A DNA stretch of 64,000 bases from Arcticibacter pallidicorallinus (GCF_003002875.1 NZ_PVTH01000007.1:1-64000); one strand, 5' to 3'; positions 24,516-33,671 are shown, counted from the first letter of the stretch. Numbers and translations: made by a program. Notes: generated by a model from the sequence alone, not told the origin.

Positions 24516-26114
24516 TTAAGGTTCAAGGATAGTGAATTTTGAGTCTAAAGGCTTAAAATGCCTAACCAGCTCAGAGATTAATGTATCTCCGTATTTCACA
24601 AAGTAAATTCCGAAATTTTCTGTCCGCTCCTGTAGACCGCCTGATGGAAAGTACTTCGCTTTGAGGCCGTCAATCTGCTGGAGTGTGCCTTCGTGATTTC
24701 TTTTCTCAGCTTTTATTAGCTTCTTCTCTAAGTTCAGAAGAGCATGCTTAAGTCTCGCTTTAACAGCATCTGTGCTGGGAAGCAATGTTGGATCTATCTT
24801 GCAGGCACGAAGTTTCAGCTTTTCAAAAAGCGCCTGAAATTCCGATATCTCTTCCTGCAGTGATAGGGAATGACGACTATTTTTAAGAACCCATTCCTTT
24901 TTGAGCGTTTCAGCGTCTTTGAAGATTTCCTTCGCCTGCAGATGCAATCGACATAATTTGCTACTAAATGATTCGTCAGTAAGGGTTGCTGAGTTTCTTA
25001 GAAGGATAATAGGGAAATTGATACCGAATTGATCAAAGTTTTGCTTTAGCTGTAACCAATACACCAGTTCTGCACCGCCGCCTATATAAGCTATGTTCGG
25101 AAGGATTACCTCTTGATATAGCGGTCGCATGACAACGTTCGGACTAAAACGCTCAGGAAATGAACGGATTTCTAAGCGCAATTCTTCGTACGTGAACTGA
25201 ATATCCGTATTGAGAACGTAAAACGTTCCTTTATCTTCAACGATTCGCTCACGAAGATCGTCCTTCATGTAAAAAAAGTTGATGTCGCGGCTATTCACCT
25301 GAGGGTCAAAGCCAGCTTCCTTTAACTTTGCACTGGCATCATTAATAGCCCTAAAGCTTTTTTTCGCCAAGATGTCTTCCTCAACTATATCTCGGAACTG
25401 CCTTTTTAAGGCAGGCTCGTCAGCGTCAACAACGACCACACCGTACTCTTGAAATAAGGCATTCACAAGAAAGCGAGTTGCAGCAGCCAACGTCCTCTGT
25501 TCAAGGTAAGCAGCTTTTAAGATTGAGGCTAAGCGATCTGAGTTCTTCGATAGGCCTAAGGAATTCTGGTAAGTTCTTAAAGCTTCTTCTATCGTTTGAG
25601 GATCCAACCGGCCTGTTGCACCACTAACCTGAGCATCCCACGAGATTTTGGTTCCAAAAAGATTTACGTTATTAATTTCAGCGAAGTCGTGATCTTCAGA
25701 CGCCATCCAATAGATAGGTACAAAGTTCTTCTCTGGGTATTTCTCTTTGAGTTCAGTGGCGAGATTTATTGCTGTTACTATTTTATAGATAAAATAGAGG
25801 GGCCCGGTGAATATATTGAGCTGGTGTCCGGTCGTGACGGTGTAAGTGCTGTCTTCCAGGAGCAACTTGATATTGTCATTTACCTTCTCATGCAGAGCTG
25901 AGGTAGACAAAGTTTCTGCATATTGATGGAACACTACATCATGGAGAGCCTTACGATCAGCAGTCACTTTTTTTTCAGCGATAAGCTTACCGAAGTTCTC
26001 GATGGTTGGAAAATAAGATACGAAGGGTTCGAGTCTAGAATCCTGGGCCAAATAGCGCAGAGCCGTGGATGAAAAACTGTTTGTTTCGTTATAATCGATG
26101 TAGGTTGCTTTCAT
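24516..26114 (-). CDS. bshC: Bacillithiol biosynthesis cysteine-adding enzyme BshC
   Basis: A 532-residue protein matching BshC, the putative ligase that adds cysteine to glucosamine-malate in bacillithiol synthesis. Family segments include TTGHQLNIFTGPLYFIYKI (about 97-115), FVPIYWMASEDHDFAEIN (about 131-148) and PNIAYIGGGAELVYWLQLK (about 340-358). Length is normal. It implies bacillithiol as the low-molecular-weight thiol; bshA and bshB are not in the window. A small perfect hairpin separates it from rimO upstream. Confidence 0.93.
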   Translation of the reverse strand: MKATYIDYNETNSFSSTALRYLAQDSRLEPFVSYFPTIENFGKLIAEKKVTADRKALHDVVFHQYAETLSTSALHEKVNDNIKLLLEDSTYTVTTGHQLNIFTGPLYFIYKIVTAINLATELKEKYPEKNFVPIYWMASEDHDFAEINNVNLFGTKISWDAQVSGATGRLDPQTIEEALRTYQNSLGLSKNSDRLASILKAAYLEQRTLAAATRFLVNALFQEYGVVVVDADEPALKRQFRDIVEEDILAKKSFRAINDASAKLKEAGFDPQVNSRDINFFYMKDDLRERIVEDKGTFYVLNTDIQFTYEELRLEIRSFPERFSPNVVMRPLYQEVILPNIAYIGGGAELVYWLQLKQNFDQFGINFPIILLRNSATLTDESFSSKLCRLHLQAKEIFKDAETLKKEWVLKNSRHSLSLQEEISEFQALFEKLKLRACKIDPTLLPSTDAVKARLKHALLNLEKKLIKAEKRNHEGTLQQIDGLKAKYFPSGGLQERTENFGIYFVKYGDTLISELVRHFKPLDSKFTILEP

Positions 26115-26128
26115 CGTTTACGAAATTA

Positions 26129-26148
26129 GAGGAATTTTTCAATTCCTC
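26129..26148 (-). other. Intercistronic hairpin between rimO and bshC
   Basis: Perfect 8-bp inverted repeat GAGGAATT-TTTC-AATTCCTC in the 47-nt gap. It lacks a T tract on the minus strand, so it may act as an mRNA-processing or stability element rather than a terminator. Confidence 0.4.
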
Positions 26149-26161
26149 AGGTTCTTATCAT

Positions 26162-27496
26162 TTATTTGACAATTTGTCCATACAAATCGAAGTCTTCTGC
26201 TCTTTCAATTTTCGCCTGGACGAAGCTGCCTAAAGTAGCATAATTACTTGAAGCATGAAGTAAGACTTCGTTGTCAACCTCCGGAGAATCATATTCCGTA
26301 CGACCTACAAAGTAATCACCTTCTTTTTTGTCAATTAAAACCTTAAAAGTTTTACCTACTTTTTCCTGATTCTTTTCGAAAGATATTTCCTGCTGAACAT
26401 TCATGATTTCCTCCACACGCTGTTCTTTAACCTCTTCAGGAACATCATCTATCAAAGAATGCGCATGAGTCTTTTCCTCATGTGAATAAGTAAAGCAGCC
26501 GAGTCTGTCGAAGCGGGTTTGTTCTACCCAGTCTCTCATTTCCAGAAAGTCTGATTCCTTTTCACCAGGATAGCCACAGATTAGAGTTGTTCTCAATGCA
26601 ATCTCAGGAACTTTGTCGCGGATCGCGCTTACCAGATCAATCGTCTTCTGCTTGGTTATCCCACGACGCATAGATTTTAGCATAGGGTCACTGATATGTT
26701 GGAGAGGCATATCCAGGTACTTGCAGATATTATCGCGCTCGTTCATCACATCCAGAACCTCCATCGGGAAACCCGAAGGATAGGCATATTGCAGTCGTAT
26801 CCACTCTACGCCAGCTACATCAGACAGATTGCGTAGCAACTCGTCCAGATTACGCTTTCCGTAAAGATCTAATCCGTAATAGGTAAGATCCTGCGCAATC
26901 AGGATCAGTTCCTTTGTGCCGTTTCTCACCAATCCTTTTGCCTCATTTACAAGGTCTTCAATCGACTTTGAAACGTGCTTGCCTCTCATCAGAGGAATGG
27001 CACAGAAGGAGCAGGGGCGATTACAACCTTCAGCGATCTTGAAATAAGCAAAGTGAGAAGGGGTAGTAAGCAGGCGTTCGCCCAAAAGTTCGTATTTATA
27101 ATCCGCACCAAGGTTAGATAAGATATTCTGTAGATCATTGGTTCCAAAGAAAGCATCCACATTCGTGATCTCGGATTCTAACTCCGGTTTATAGCGTTCG
27201 GAAAGGCAACCAGTAACGATCACTTTTCCTACTTTACCTTGTTCTTTTAATTCACTATACTGAAGTATGGTATCAATTGATTCCTGTTTTGCATTATCAA
27301 TGAAGCCACATGTATTGATAACAATGATATCATCTTTCGCAACGGTTTCTGACTCATGAACGACATCTATCATATTGCCACGAAGCTGTCCCATCAACAC
27401 CTCTGAGTCGTATATATTTTTAGAACAACCAAGGGTGATTACATTCACCTTAGGCTTCTTAACCAATTCTCTCTTTTTTGTGCTATTCGTTATCAT
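26162..27496 (-). CDS. rimO: Ribosomal protein uS12 methylthiotransferase RimO
   Basis: A 444-residue radical-SAM enzyme that adds a methylthio group to an Asp of uS12. The N-terminal UPF0004 domain has TLGCSKNIYDSE and later Cys residues (NTCGFI, TGCLSERY) for the auxiliary cluster. The radical SAM motif C-x3-C-x2-C is in EGCNRPCSFCAIP near residues 158-170. The TRAM domain is C-terminal (about 375-440). The start with an N-terminal extension (MITNSTKKRELVKKPKVNV) is as annotated for relatives. It lies 20 nt after ftsY, in one operon. Confidence 0.93.
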   Translation of the reverse strand: MITNSTKKRELVKKPKVNVITLGCSKNIYDSEVLMGQLRGNMIDVVHESETVAKDDIIVINTCGFIDNAKQESIDTILQYSELKEQGKVGKVIVTGCLSERYKPELESEITNVDAFFGTNDLQNILSNLGADYKYELLGERLLTTPSHFAYFKIAEGCNRPCSFCAIPLMRGKHVSKSIEDLVNEAKGLVRNGTKELILIAQDLTYYGLDLYGKRNLDELLRNLSDVAGVEWIRLQYAYPSGFPMEVLDVMNERDNICKYLDMPLQHISDPMLKSMRRGITKQKTIDLVSAIRDKVPEIALRTTLICGYPGEKESDFLEMRDWVEQTRFDRLGCFTYSHEEKTHAHSLIDDVPEEVKEQRVEEIMNVQQEISFEKNQEKVGKTFKVLIDKKEGDYFVGRTEYDSPEVDNEVLLHASSNYATLGSFVQAKIERAEDFDLYGQIVK

Positions 27497-27516
27497 TCCA
27501 TTCCCATCTAAGCAGC

Positions 27517-28479
27517 CTAGTTGAAGAGGCTATTCACAAATTCTTTTCTGTCAAAAAGCTGAAGATCATTGATCCCTTCACCAACTCCAATATACTTCAC
27601 CGGGATCTTGAATTGGTCTGAAATTCCGATAATAACACCGCCTTTCGCAGTGCCGTCCAGTTTAGTTAATGCCAGTGCATTTACATCAGTTGCCTGAGTG
27701 AACTGTTTGCATTGTTCTATCGCATTTTGTCCGGTGGACGCATCTAAAACAAGCAAGATTTCATGAGGAGCACCAGGTACGACCTTCTGCATCACTGTTT
27801 TAATTTTAGTAAGTTCATTCATCAGAGCCACCTTATTATGCAACCTGCCGGCCGTATCAATGATGACCACGTCCTCACCGTTGGAAACAGCTGAATGAAT
27901 GGTGTCATAGGCAACAGATGCCGGATCAGAACCCATTGGTTGAGCAACGACGCGTACACCAACACGCTCGCCCCATAATTTCAGCTGATCAACAGCGGCA
28001 GCTCTGAATGTATCCGCAGCGCCAAGCACCACTTTGCTTCCCGCCTGCTTCAGCTGATGAGCCAATTTGCCGATAGTTGTAGTCTTGCCCACTCCATTTA
28101 CACCCACCACCATAATTACATAGGGCTTATGATTGCCGTACTCAAAGCTTTCAAAGTCACTGCTGTTATTCTCCGCTAAGAGTTGTTGGATCTCATCCTT
28201 CAGGAGATTGTTTAGTTCAGATGTGCCGAAAAATTTGTCCCTGGCAACTCTTGCCTGTATGCGATCAATAATTTTCAGCGTAGTAGCCACCCCTACATCA
28301 GATGTGACAAGGATTTCCTCCAGGTTGTCTAAAACTTCATCATCGACAGTAGATTTACCTATCACCGCCTTTGTAAGCTTGGAAAAGAGACCGTCTTTGG
28401 TCTTTTCCAAGCCTTTATCTAAGGCCTCCTTTTCGACAGGTGTAGTTTCCTTCTTCTTAAAAAAATCGAATAATCCCAT
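27517..28479 (-). CDS. ftsY: Signal recognition particle receptor FtsY
   Basis: A 320-residue SRP receptor GTPase. A short N-terminal region (MGLFDFFKKKE) replaces the long acidic A domain of E. coli, followed by the helical N domain. The G domain has GVNGVGKTTTIGKLAHQ (G1), DTFRAAAVDQL, DTAGR (G3) and TKLDGTAKGG (G4/G5 region). It docks the ribosome-SRP complex to SecYEG. A terminator separates it from the ribosomal genes upstream, so it probably starts its own transcript with rimO. Confidence 0.96.
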   Translation of the reverse strand: MGLFDFFKKKETTPVEKEALDKGLEKTKDGLFSKLTKAVIGKSTVDDEVLDNLEEILVTSDVGVATTLKIIDRIQARVARDKFFGTSELNNLLKDEIQQLLAENNSSDFESFEYGNHKPYVIMVVGVNGVGKTTTIGKLAHQLKQAGSKVVLGAADTFRAAAVDQLKLWGERVGVRVVAQPMGSDPASVAYDTIHSAVSNGEDVVIIDTAGRLHNKVALMNELTKIKTVMQKVVPGAPHEILLVLDASTGQNAIEQCKQFTQATDVNALALTKLDGTAKGGVIIGISDQFKIPVKYIGVGEGINDLQLFDRKEFVNSLFN

Positions 28480-28502
28480 GGTAGTGTAATATGCTGACTA
28501 TA

Positions 28503-28537
28503 CAAAAAAAGCCCTCCTGATGTAGATCGGGACGGCT
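28503..28537 (-). terminator. Terminator after the rpmB-rpmG-DUF4295 genes
   Basis: On the minus strand a 12-bp imperfect stem (AGCCGTCCCGAT / ATCAGGAGGGCT) is followed by seven T. Confidence 0.75.
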
Positions 28538-28563
28538 CCTTAATATTTAAAGGAATAAGCTCA

Positions 28564-28728
28564 CTAAGCTTTTTTAGCTTCAGCAATAGCGTCTTTAACG
28601 TGGTCGTTATGTGCCATGATTTCTTTAAAAGTGTAAGCGCCGGTTTTGTCAGACTTAACCATTGTGATCACTTTAGAATACTCTTTGCCTTTTCCTGTTT
28701 TCAGGGTTGCAACTACTTTCTTTGCCAT
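28564..28728 (-). CDS. DUF4295 protein, likely ribosomal protein bL38
   Basis: A 54-residue basic protein, MAKKVVATLKTGKGKEYSKV then ITMVKSDKTGAYTF and a Lys/Ala-rich helix ending AEAKKA. The ATG is at 28728 and the TAG at 28566-28564. It is the Bacteroidota-specific family DUF4295. To my knowledge a small protein of this kind, found with bL28 and bL33, was identified in the Flavobacterium johnsoniae ribosome structure and named bL38. It lies 31 nt after rpmG in the same operon and before the terminator. The family call is firm; the bL38 equation is from memory. Confidence 0.85.
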   Translation of the reverse strand: MAKKVVATLKTGKGKEYSKVITMVKSDKTGAYTFKEIMAHNDHVKDAIAEAKKA

Positions 28729-28759
28729 CTCTTTATACTTTAATTAGGAAGACCCTAAA

Positions 28760-28942
28760 CTATTTAATTTCTTTATGAACAGTTACCTTCTTCAGGAAAG
28801 GATTGAATTTCTTCAACTCTAAACGCTCAGTAGTGTTCTTTTTGTTTTTGTTGGTGATATAACGAGACATCCCAGGTTCGCCACTAGCCTTGTGTTCAGT
28901 GCATTCTAAAATCACCTGAACACGGTTACCTTTCTTAGCCAT
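28760..28942 (-). CDS. rpmG: 50S ribosomal protein bL33
   Basis: A 60-residue basic protein, [20 protein letters not shown] ... with [20 protein letters not shown], typical of bL33. It has one Cys only, so it is the zinc-free (C-minus) form. It sits 19 nt after rpmB and before the DUF4295 gene, all co-directional. Confidence 0.95.
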   Translation of the reverse strand: MAKKGNRVQVILECTEHKASGEPGMSRYITNKNKKNTTERLELKKFNPFLKKVTVHKEIK

Positions 28943-28961
28943 TTTCTTCTTTTTAAATTAA

Positions 28962-29195
28962 TTAAACGAATCCTTGCTTAAGGAATTTATTAATCACGGC
29001 GCTGATTCCGTTCTTATTAATAGTTTTGATTGCTGAAGTAGAAACTTTCAGCGTAATCCAGCGGCCTTCTTCAGGAATGTAAAATTTCTTTACTTTCAGG
29101 TTAGGATAAAATTTGCGCTTAGTCTTAACGTTTGAGTTTGAAACGTTATGACCTTTCATTGCCATTTTTCCTGTTAAATCACAAATTCTCGACAT
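28962..29195 (-). CDS. rpmB: 50S ribosomal protein bL28
   Basis: A 77-residue basic protein with the bL28 opening MSRICDLTGKMAMKGHNVSN and the later NLKVKKFYIPEEGRWITLKV. It has the single Cys5 and lacks the zinc-binding Cys pairs. It is the first gene of the rpmB-rpmG-DUF4295 operon, with a well-formed promoter 49 nt upstream. Confidence 0.96.
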   Translation of the reverse strand: MSRICDLTGKMAMKGHNVSNSNVKTKRKFYPNLKVKKFYIPEEGRWITLKVSTSAIKTINKNGISAVINKFLKQGFV

Positions 29196-29243
29196 GACTA
29201 TGTTGTGTATCTTTTTGTAAAAATCAGTCTCTTAAAGAGTTTG

Positions 29244-29274
29244 CAAATATCATAAGAATAAATTTAAATCGCAA
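29244..29274 (-). promoter_or_regulatory. Promoter of the rpmB operon
   Basis: On the minus strand TTG (29274-29272), a 20-nt spacer, and GATATTTG (29251-29244), one base from TAnnTTTG. The leader is about 45 nt. Confidence 0.65.
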
Positions 29275-29743
29275 TATTTTTTAGCTAATTATTTTAATTA
29301 CATCATTTTCCTCTCAGAGGACTTCTTAAATGGAGTTGACGCTGTTTGTGAGAACTTTCTCGGCAGAGCCACAGCCAATATCGTTCTTTCGATTTTGTGT
29401 TACAGATGCGCACCATATTGAGCTCAAGGAAAGCGTTTGTAACTTTTTTTATCGGAAGACAAAATTTCATCGGCAAGTCGTCCTCAAACTAAGATGTAAC
29501 GGCTGCCCATTCCAGGAAAAGATTCCCTGCATTGAGCACCAGCTAGCTATCTGCAGTATGACCCGATGACTCTCTTCATGCTAGAGCAATACGAGTATCA
29601 TCCACCGAGCTGTCAAATTATTTAGTCGAACTAATCAGCGTTCATACCTCATATAGCTGTGCCAACATGTTTTTTGTTTTTTTAGCCTTTCTATTCCATA
29701 ATATTTATAATTTCAAGGCTGCTAACTAAAACTAATCTAAATT
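29275..29743. other. 469-nt region without a convincing gene
   Basis: Between the rpmB promoter and the MFS gene. An open frame at 29330-29569 (79 codons) has an unusual Cys/Phe/His-rich composition and no recognisable family; I do not accept it as a gene. The last 100 nt are T-rich and should hold the MFS promoter, but no full TTG/TAnnTTTG pair was found. Confidence 0.4.
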
Positions 29744-31258
29744 ATGGCCAATTCTTCAGTCTCTGCGCCGGTGGAGGGAAAAAACAAACTTTGGGGTGTG
29801 ATCACTGCCTCCTCAGTAGGAACTCTCATCGAGTGGTATGACTTCTACATTTTCGGTAGTCTTGCAACCATCTTATCCACTCAATTTTTTCCTTTAGAAA
29901 ACCCTACCGCTGCATTTCTTTCCACCCTGGCCACCTTTGCTGCCGGATTTATAGTGCGTCCATTTGGAGCGCTGGTCTTTGGCCGGCTCGGCGACCTGAT
30001 CGGAAGGAAATATACCTTTTTACTTACCCTCGTCCTTATGGGCGGATCAACCTTTGCGATAGGCCTCATCCCCGGATTTTCCTCTATTGGTTATGCCGCA
30101 CCTATTCTGGTCTTACTGCTGCGCCTGATCCAGGGCCTTGCTCTCGGCGGCGAGTATGGGGGGGCGGCTACCTATGTAGCCGAGCATGCTCCCGCAAATA
30201 AACGCGGCTTCTATACAAGTTTTATACAGACAACGGCCACAATGGGGCTATTTCTTTCATTGGGCGTTATCCTGCTGATCAGGCATCTCGTCGGAGTGGA
30301 CGCATTCAACAGCTGGGGCTGGCGTATTCCGTTTCTTCTCTCTTCCCTGTTGGTGTTCGTATCGATTGTCATTCGTATGAAAATGCACGAATCTCCGCTT
30401 TTTGCAAAGGTCAAAGCTGAGGGAAAAACGGTCAAAAATCCTTTGAAGGAGTCCTTCGGAAAGAAGGAAAACCTCAAGATGGTGCTTCTTGCGCTCTTTG
30501 GAGCTACTGCAGGACAGGGGGTCATCTGGTACACCGGACAGTTTTATGCGCTTTCGTTTATACAGAAGACAATGAGTATCGAATTCGTTCAGTCTAACTA
30601 CATCATCGCCATAGGTCTCCTTCTGGCCACACCATTCTTCATTATTTTTGGAGGATGGTCTGATAAGATCGGAAGACGGAATATTATGATGGCCGGTATG
30701 CTTTGCGGAATTCTGTTCTACCGTCCAATTTACAAGCAGATGTATGCCTTGTCCGATGTAACTACAATGGTCGAAGTTCCCTCAAGCACTAAGGTTGAGC
30801 GGCAAACCAACAAGAACGAGGCGGGCGAGACGCAAGTTGTTCAGACCCGGGAACGGCATTTTTCTGATGGAACTATCGAGAGGAAAATTACTTCCCAAAG
30901 CGTCGCTTCCAAGCCGGTTGAAGCTACCGAAATAGTACTGCCCACCTCCTCGTTTTGGATACTCGTAGCACTGGTTTTTGTTCAGGTTCTTTTTGTTACG
31001 ATGGTTTATGGGCCTATTGCAGCGTTTCTAGTCGAACTGTTTCCTACTAATATACGTTATACCTCCATGTCGCTGCCTTACCATATCGGAAACGGGGTAT
31101 TTGGAGGATTAACACCTTTCATCGCCATCAGCCTGACATCCCTGCCGGGAGCCACACCCTTCGACGGTCTGTGGTATCCTATAGGAGTAGCTGCGCTTTG
31201 TCTGATTATCGGCCTGGTATATATTAACAAAACTACTCACAATACAACGAACGACTAA
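29744..31258 (+). CDS. MFS transporter, metabolite:H+ symporter type
   Basis: A 504-residue inner-membrane carrier with about 12 helices. It belongs to the MHS-like branch of the major facilitator family (relatives of ProP, KgtP and ShiA): SVGTLIEWYDFYIFG near residues 24-38, FGRLGDLIGRKYTFL near 78-92 and RLIQGLALGGEYGGAATYVAE near 128-148. A hydrophilic insertion of roughly 60 residues (about 340-400, SSTKVERQTNKNEAGE...) separates the helices of the C-terminal half. A small membrane protein and acs follow at once, so the substrate is probably acetate, propionate or a related acid (inference from context). Confidence 0.88.
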   Translation: MANSSVSAPVEGKNKLWGVITASSVGTLIEWYDFYIFGSLATILSTQFFPLENPTAAFLSTLATFAAGFIVRPFGALVFGRLGDLIGRKYTFLLTLVLMGGSTFAIGLIPGFSSIGYAAPILVLLLRLIQGLALGGEYGGAATYVAEHAPANKRGFYTSFIQTTATMGLFLSLGVILLIRHLVGVDAFNSWGWRIPFLLSSLLVFVSIVIRMKMHESPLFAKVKAEGKTVKNPLKESFGKKENLKMVLLALFGATAGQGVIWYTGQFYALSFIQKTMSIEFVQSNYIIAIGLLLATPFFIIFGGWSDKIGRRNIMMAGMLCGILFYRPIYKQMYALSDVTTMVEVPSSTKVERQTNKNEAGETQVVQTRERHFSDGTIERKITSQSVASKPVEATEIVLPTSSFWILVALVFVQVLFVTMVYGPIAAFLVELFPTNIRYTSMSLPYHIGNGVFGGLTPFIAISLTSLPGATPFDGLWYPIGVAALCLIIGLVYINKTTHNTTND

Positions 31259-31259
31259 G

Positions 31260-31490
31260 ATGAATTTATTACGTAAATACCTCGGAATACTTTGGTTGCT
31301 CTTAGGCGTCATACTGGGTGTATATCTGTTTTATCAAACGGCCCAGGCTTTAAGCTCGCCCACTACAAATGCAGAAGACTATGTATTTTGGATCGTCATC
31401 GTCACGATCTTCATTCCGATCTTAATCGGCTTTATACTATTCGGATATTACGCTTATAAAGGGGAATACAGCAGTGAGATTCGAAAATAA
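31260..31490 (+). CDS. Small two-helix membrane protein
   Basis: A 76-residue protein with two hydrophobic segments (about 8-28, LGILWLLLGVILGVYLFYQT; about 43-68, FWIVIVTIFIPILIGFILFG) and a short charged tail. It starts 1 nt after the MFS stop and ends 20 nt before acs. It may be the family catalogued as DUF6814 (from memory, unverified). The arrangement parallels acs-yjcH-actP of E. coli, where a small membrane protein also accompanies the acetate carrier, but the sequence is not YjcH/DUF485. Confidence 0.75.
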   Translation: MNLLRKYLGILWLLLGVILGVYLFYQTAQALSSPTTNAEDYVFWIVIVTIFIPILIGFILFGYYAYKGEYSSEIRK

Positions 31491-31510
31491 CTATTCATAC
31501 AGATACCATA

Positions 31511-33424
31511 ATGAGAGAATTAAAAATTTCTTCTTTTGAGAATTACAAGGAAGTTTACGATTACAGTGTAAAACAGCCTGAAAAGTTCTGGTCAGAAATT
31601 GCAGAGAACTTCACCTGGCGGAAGAAATGGGACAATGTCGTAAGCTGGAACTTTCGCGATCCGGAGATCAAGTGGTTTGAGGGTGCGAAGCTGAACATTA
31701 CAGAAAATTGCCTCGACAGGCACCTCGAGCATAACGGCGACACACCGGCAATTATGTGGGAACCTAATGATCCTGAAGAGGAACATCGCGTACTTACTTA
31801 CAGGCAACTGCATGACAAGGTCTGTCAGTTCGGCAATGTCCTGAAGAATAATGGAGTGAAAAAGGGCGATCGTGTCTGCATCTATTTACCTATGGTGCCC
31901 GAGCTGGCAATTGCCGTTCTGGCCTGTGCACGAATAGGAGCGGTGCATTCCGTTATTTTTGGCGGTTTTTCTGCCCAGTCCATCGCCGATCGTATAAACG
32001 ACGCGGATTGCTCTGTAGTGGTCACCGCAGACGGGGGCTTCCGAGGACCCAAAGATATTCCGTTAAAAGAGGTCATCGACGATGCACTCGTTCAATGTCG
32101 CAGCGTATCCCGCGTGATCGTTCTCACGCGTAGCCGTACGGCTGTTTCCATGATCAAGGGTCGTGATGTATGGTGGGAAGATGAGATCAAGAAGGTGGAA
32201 ACTCAGGGAAATCCTGATTGCCCGCCTGAGGAAATGGATGCCGAGGATGTCTTGTTCATCCTTTATACCTCCGGCTCAACCGGAAAACCAAAAGGCATCG
32301 TCCACACCTGTGGAGGGTATATGGTTTTTGCCGGCTATACTTTTGCGAACGTTTTCCAGTATCAACCGGAGGAAATTTACTTCTGTACTGCCGACATCGG
32401 CTGGATCACGGGTCATACCTATATCGTTTATGGTCCGCTTAGTCAGGGAGCAACAACGCTTTTGTTTGAGGGAGTTCCGACATGGCCCGGTCCAGATCGT
32501 CTGTGGAATATTGTAGACGAGTACAAGGTGAACATTCTCTATACTGCGCCGACCGCGATCCGCTCCCTTATGAGCTTTGGAAACGAAGCCTTGCAGGGAA
32601 AAGATCTGAGTTCAATCACCAAGTTGGGATCAGTAGGAGAGCCTATAAATGAAGAAGCGTGGCATTGGTTTAACGAAAAGATTGGCAAGGGACAGGCACC
32701 GATAGCCGATACCTGGTGGCAAACAGAAACCGGAGGGGTCATGATCAGTCCCATAGCCGGAATCACGCCCACTAAGCCGGGTTACGCAACGCTTCCGCTT
32801 CCGGGCATTCAACCTTGCCTGGTCGATGAAAACGGACGGGAGATCACCGGAAATGGCGTGAGTGGCAACCTCTGTATCAAGTATCCCTGGCCCGGTATGC
32901 TCCGGACAACCTATGGAGATCATGAACGCTGCAGGCAGACCTATTTTTCTGCCTATCCGGACATGTACTTCACCGGCGATGGTTGCTTAAGAGATGAGGA
33001 TGGCTATTATAAAATAACAGGCCGCGTGGACGATGTATTAAATGTATCAGGCCACCGTATAGGTACTGCGGAAGTGGAGAACGCGATCAATATGCACGCA
33101 GACGTGGTCGAAAGCGCCGTTGTAGGATACCCCCACGCCATTAAAGGACAAGGTATTTACGCATATGTCATTCTTGGGAATTCTACACATAACGACAAAG
33201 AGCTCGTTACAAAAGACATACTCAAAACTGTTACACGTCTGATCGGTGCCATCGCAAAGCCAGATAAAATACAATTCGTTGCGGGCCTTCCAAAGACGCG
33301 TTCAGGAAAGATCATGAGAAGAATCCTGCGTAAAATCGCAGAAGGAGAGACTGGTAATCTGGGAGATACCAGCACACTTCTCGATCCAGCCGTGGTCGAG
33401 GAGATCAGACAAGGAGCTCTCTGA
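31511..33424 (+). CDS. acs: Acetyl-CoA synthetase (AMP-forming)
   Basis: A 637-residue ANL-superfamily ligase that makes acetyl-CoA from acetate, ATP and CoA through acetyl-AMP. Seen: WFEGAKLNITENCLDRH in the N-terminal ACAS_N part; the A3 loop YTSGSTGKPKGIVHT near residues 253-267; the Trp-rich acetate pocket region ADTWWQTETGG near 401-411; VDDVLNVSGHRIGTAEVE near 504-521; and the C-terminal TRSGKIMRRILR, whose Lys is the acetylation site. Length is normal. It closes the MFS-small protein-acs operon. Propionate is a possible alternative substrate. Confidence 0.95.
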   Translation: MRELKISSFENYKEVYDYSVKQPEKFWSEIAENFTWRKKWDNVVSWNFRDPEIKWFEGAKLNITENCLDRHLEHNGDTPAIMWEPNDPEEEHRVLTYRQLHDKVCQFGNVLKNNGVKKGDRVCIYLPMVPELAIAVLACARIGAVHSVIFGGFSAQSIADRINDADCSVVVTADGGFRGPKDIPLKEVIDDALVQCRSVSRVIVLTRSRTAVSMIKGRDVWWEDEIKKVETQGNPDCPPEEMDAEDVLFILYTSGSTGKPKGIVHTCGGYMVFAGYTFANVFQYQPEEIYFCTADIGWITGHTYIVYGPLSQGATTLLFEGVPTWPGPDRLWNIVDEYKVNILYTAPTAIRSLMSFGNEALQGKDLSSITKLGSVGEPINEEAWHWFNEKIGKGQAPIADTWWQTETGGVMISPIAGITPTKPGYATLPLPGIQPCLVDENGREITGNGVSGNLCIKYPWPGMLRTTYGDHERCRQTYFSAYPDMYFTGDGCLRDEDGYYKITGRVDDVLNVSGHRIGTAEVENAINMHADVVESAVVGYPHAIKGQGIYAYVILGNSTHNDKELVTKDILKTVTRLIGAIAKPDKIQFVAGLPKTRSGKIMRRILRKIAEGETGNLGDTSTLLDPAVVEEIRQGAL

Positions 33425-33484
33425 TGGTCAAACATTTTCCGGTATGTCCTGTTGTGTTAATAGTATCTACTTAAAACATATATC

Positions 33485-33670
33485 ATGGACAAGCTAGAAT
33501 TAAAAGGAAAATGGAATGAAATAAAAGGGAAAGTTAAACAAGCATACGGTGATCTTACCGATGATGATTTAGCCTACCAGGAAGGTCAGGAAGACGAGCT
33601 TTATGGAAAGCTTCAGACCAAAACAGGTAAAACCAGAGACGAAGTAGTTGATTGGTTAAGAAGCCTGTAA
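33485..33670 (+). CDS. CsbD family stress protein
   Basis: A 61-residue hydrophilic protein with the CsbD pattern: [39 protein letters not shown] and [18 protein letters not shown]. It is probably a small helical or partly disordered protein. Relatives (CsbD, YjbJ) are induced by general stress; the molecular function is unknown. It stands alone, with a bidirectional terminator behind it. Confidence 0.9.
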   Translation: MDKLELKGKWNEIKGKVKQAYGDLTDDDLAYQEGQEDELYGKLQTKTGKTRDEVVDWLRSL

Positions 33671-33671
33671 A

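Noticed and set aside
29330-29569. 79-codon plus-strand open frame
   Set aside because: Cys/Phe/His-rich composition unlike the neighbours, no recognisable domain and no promoter; more likely a chance frame.
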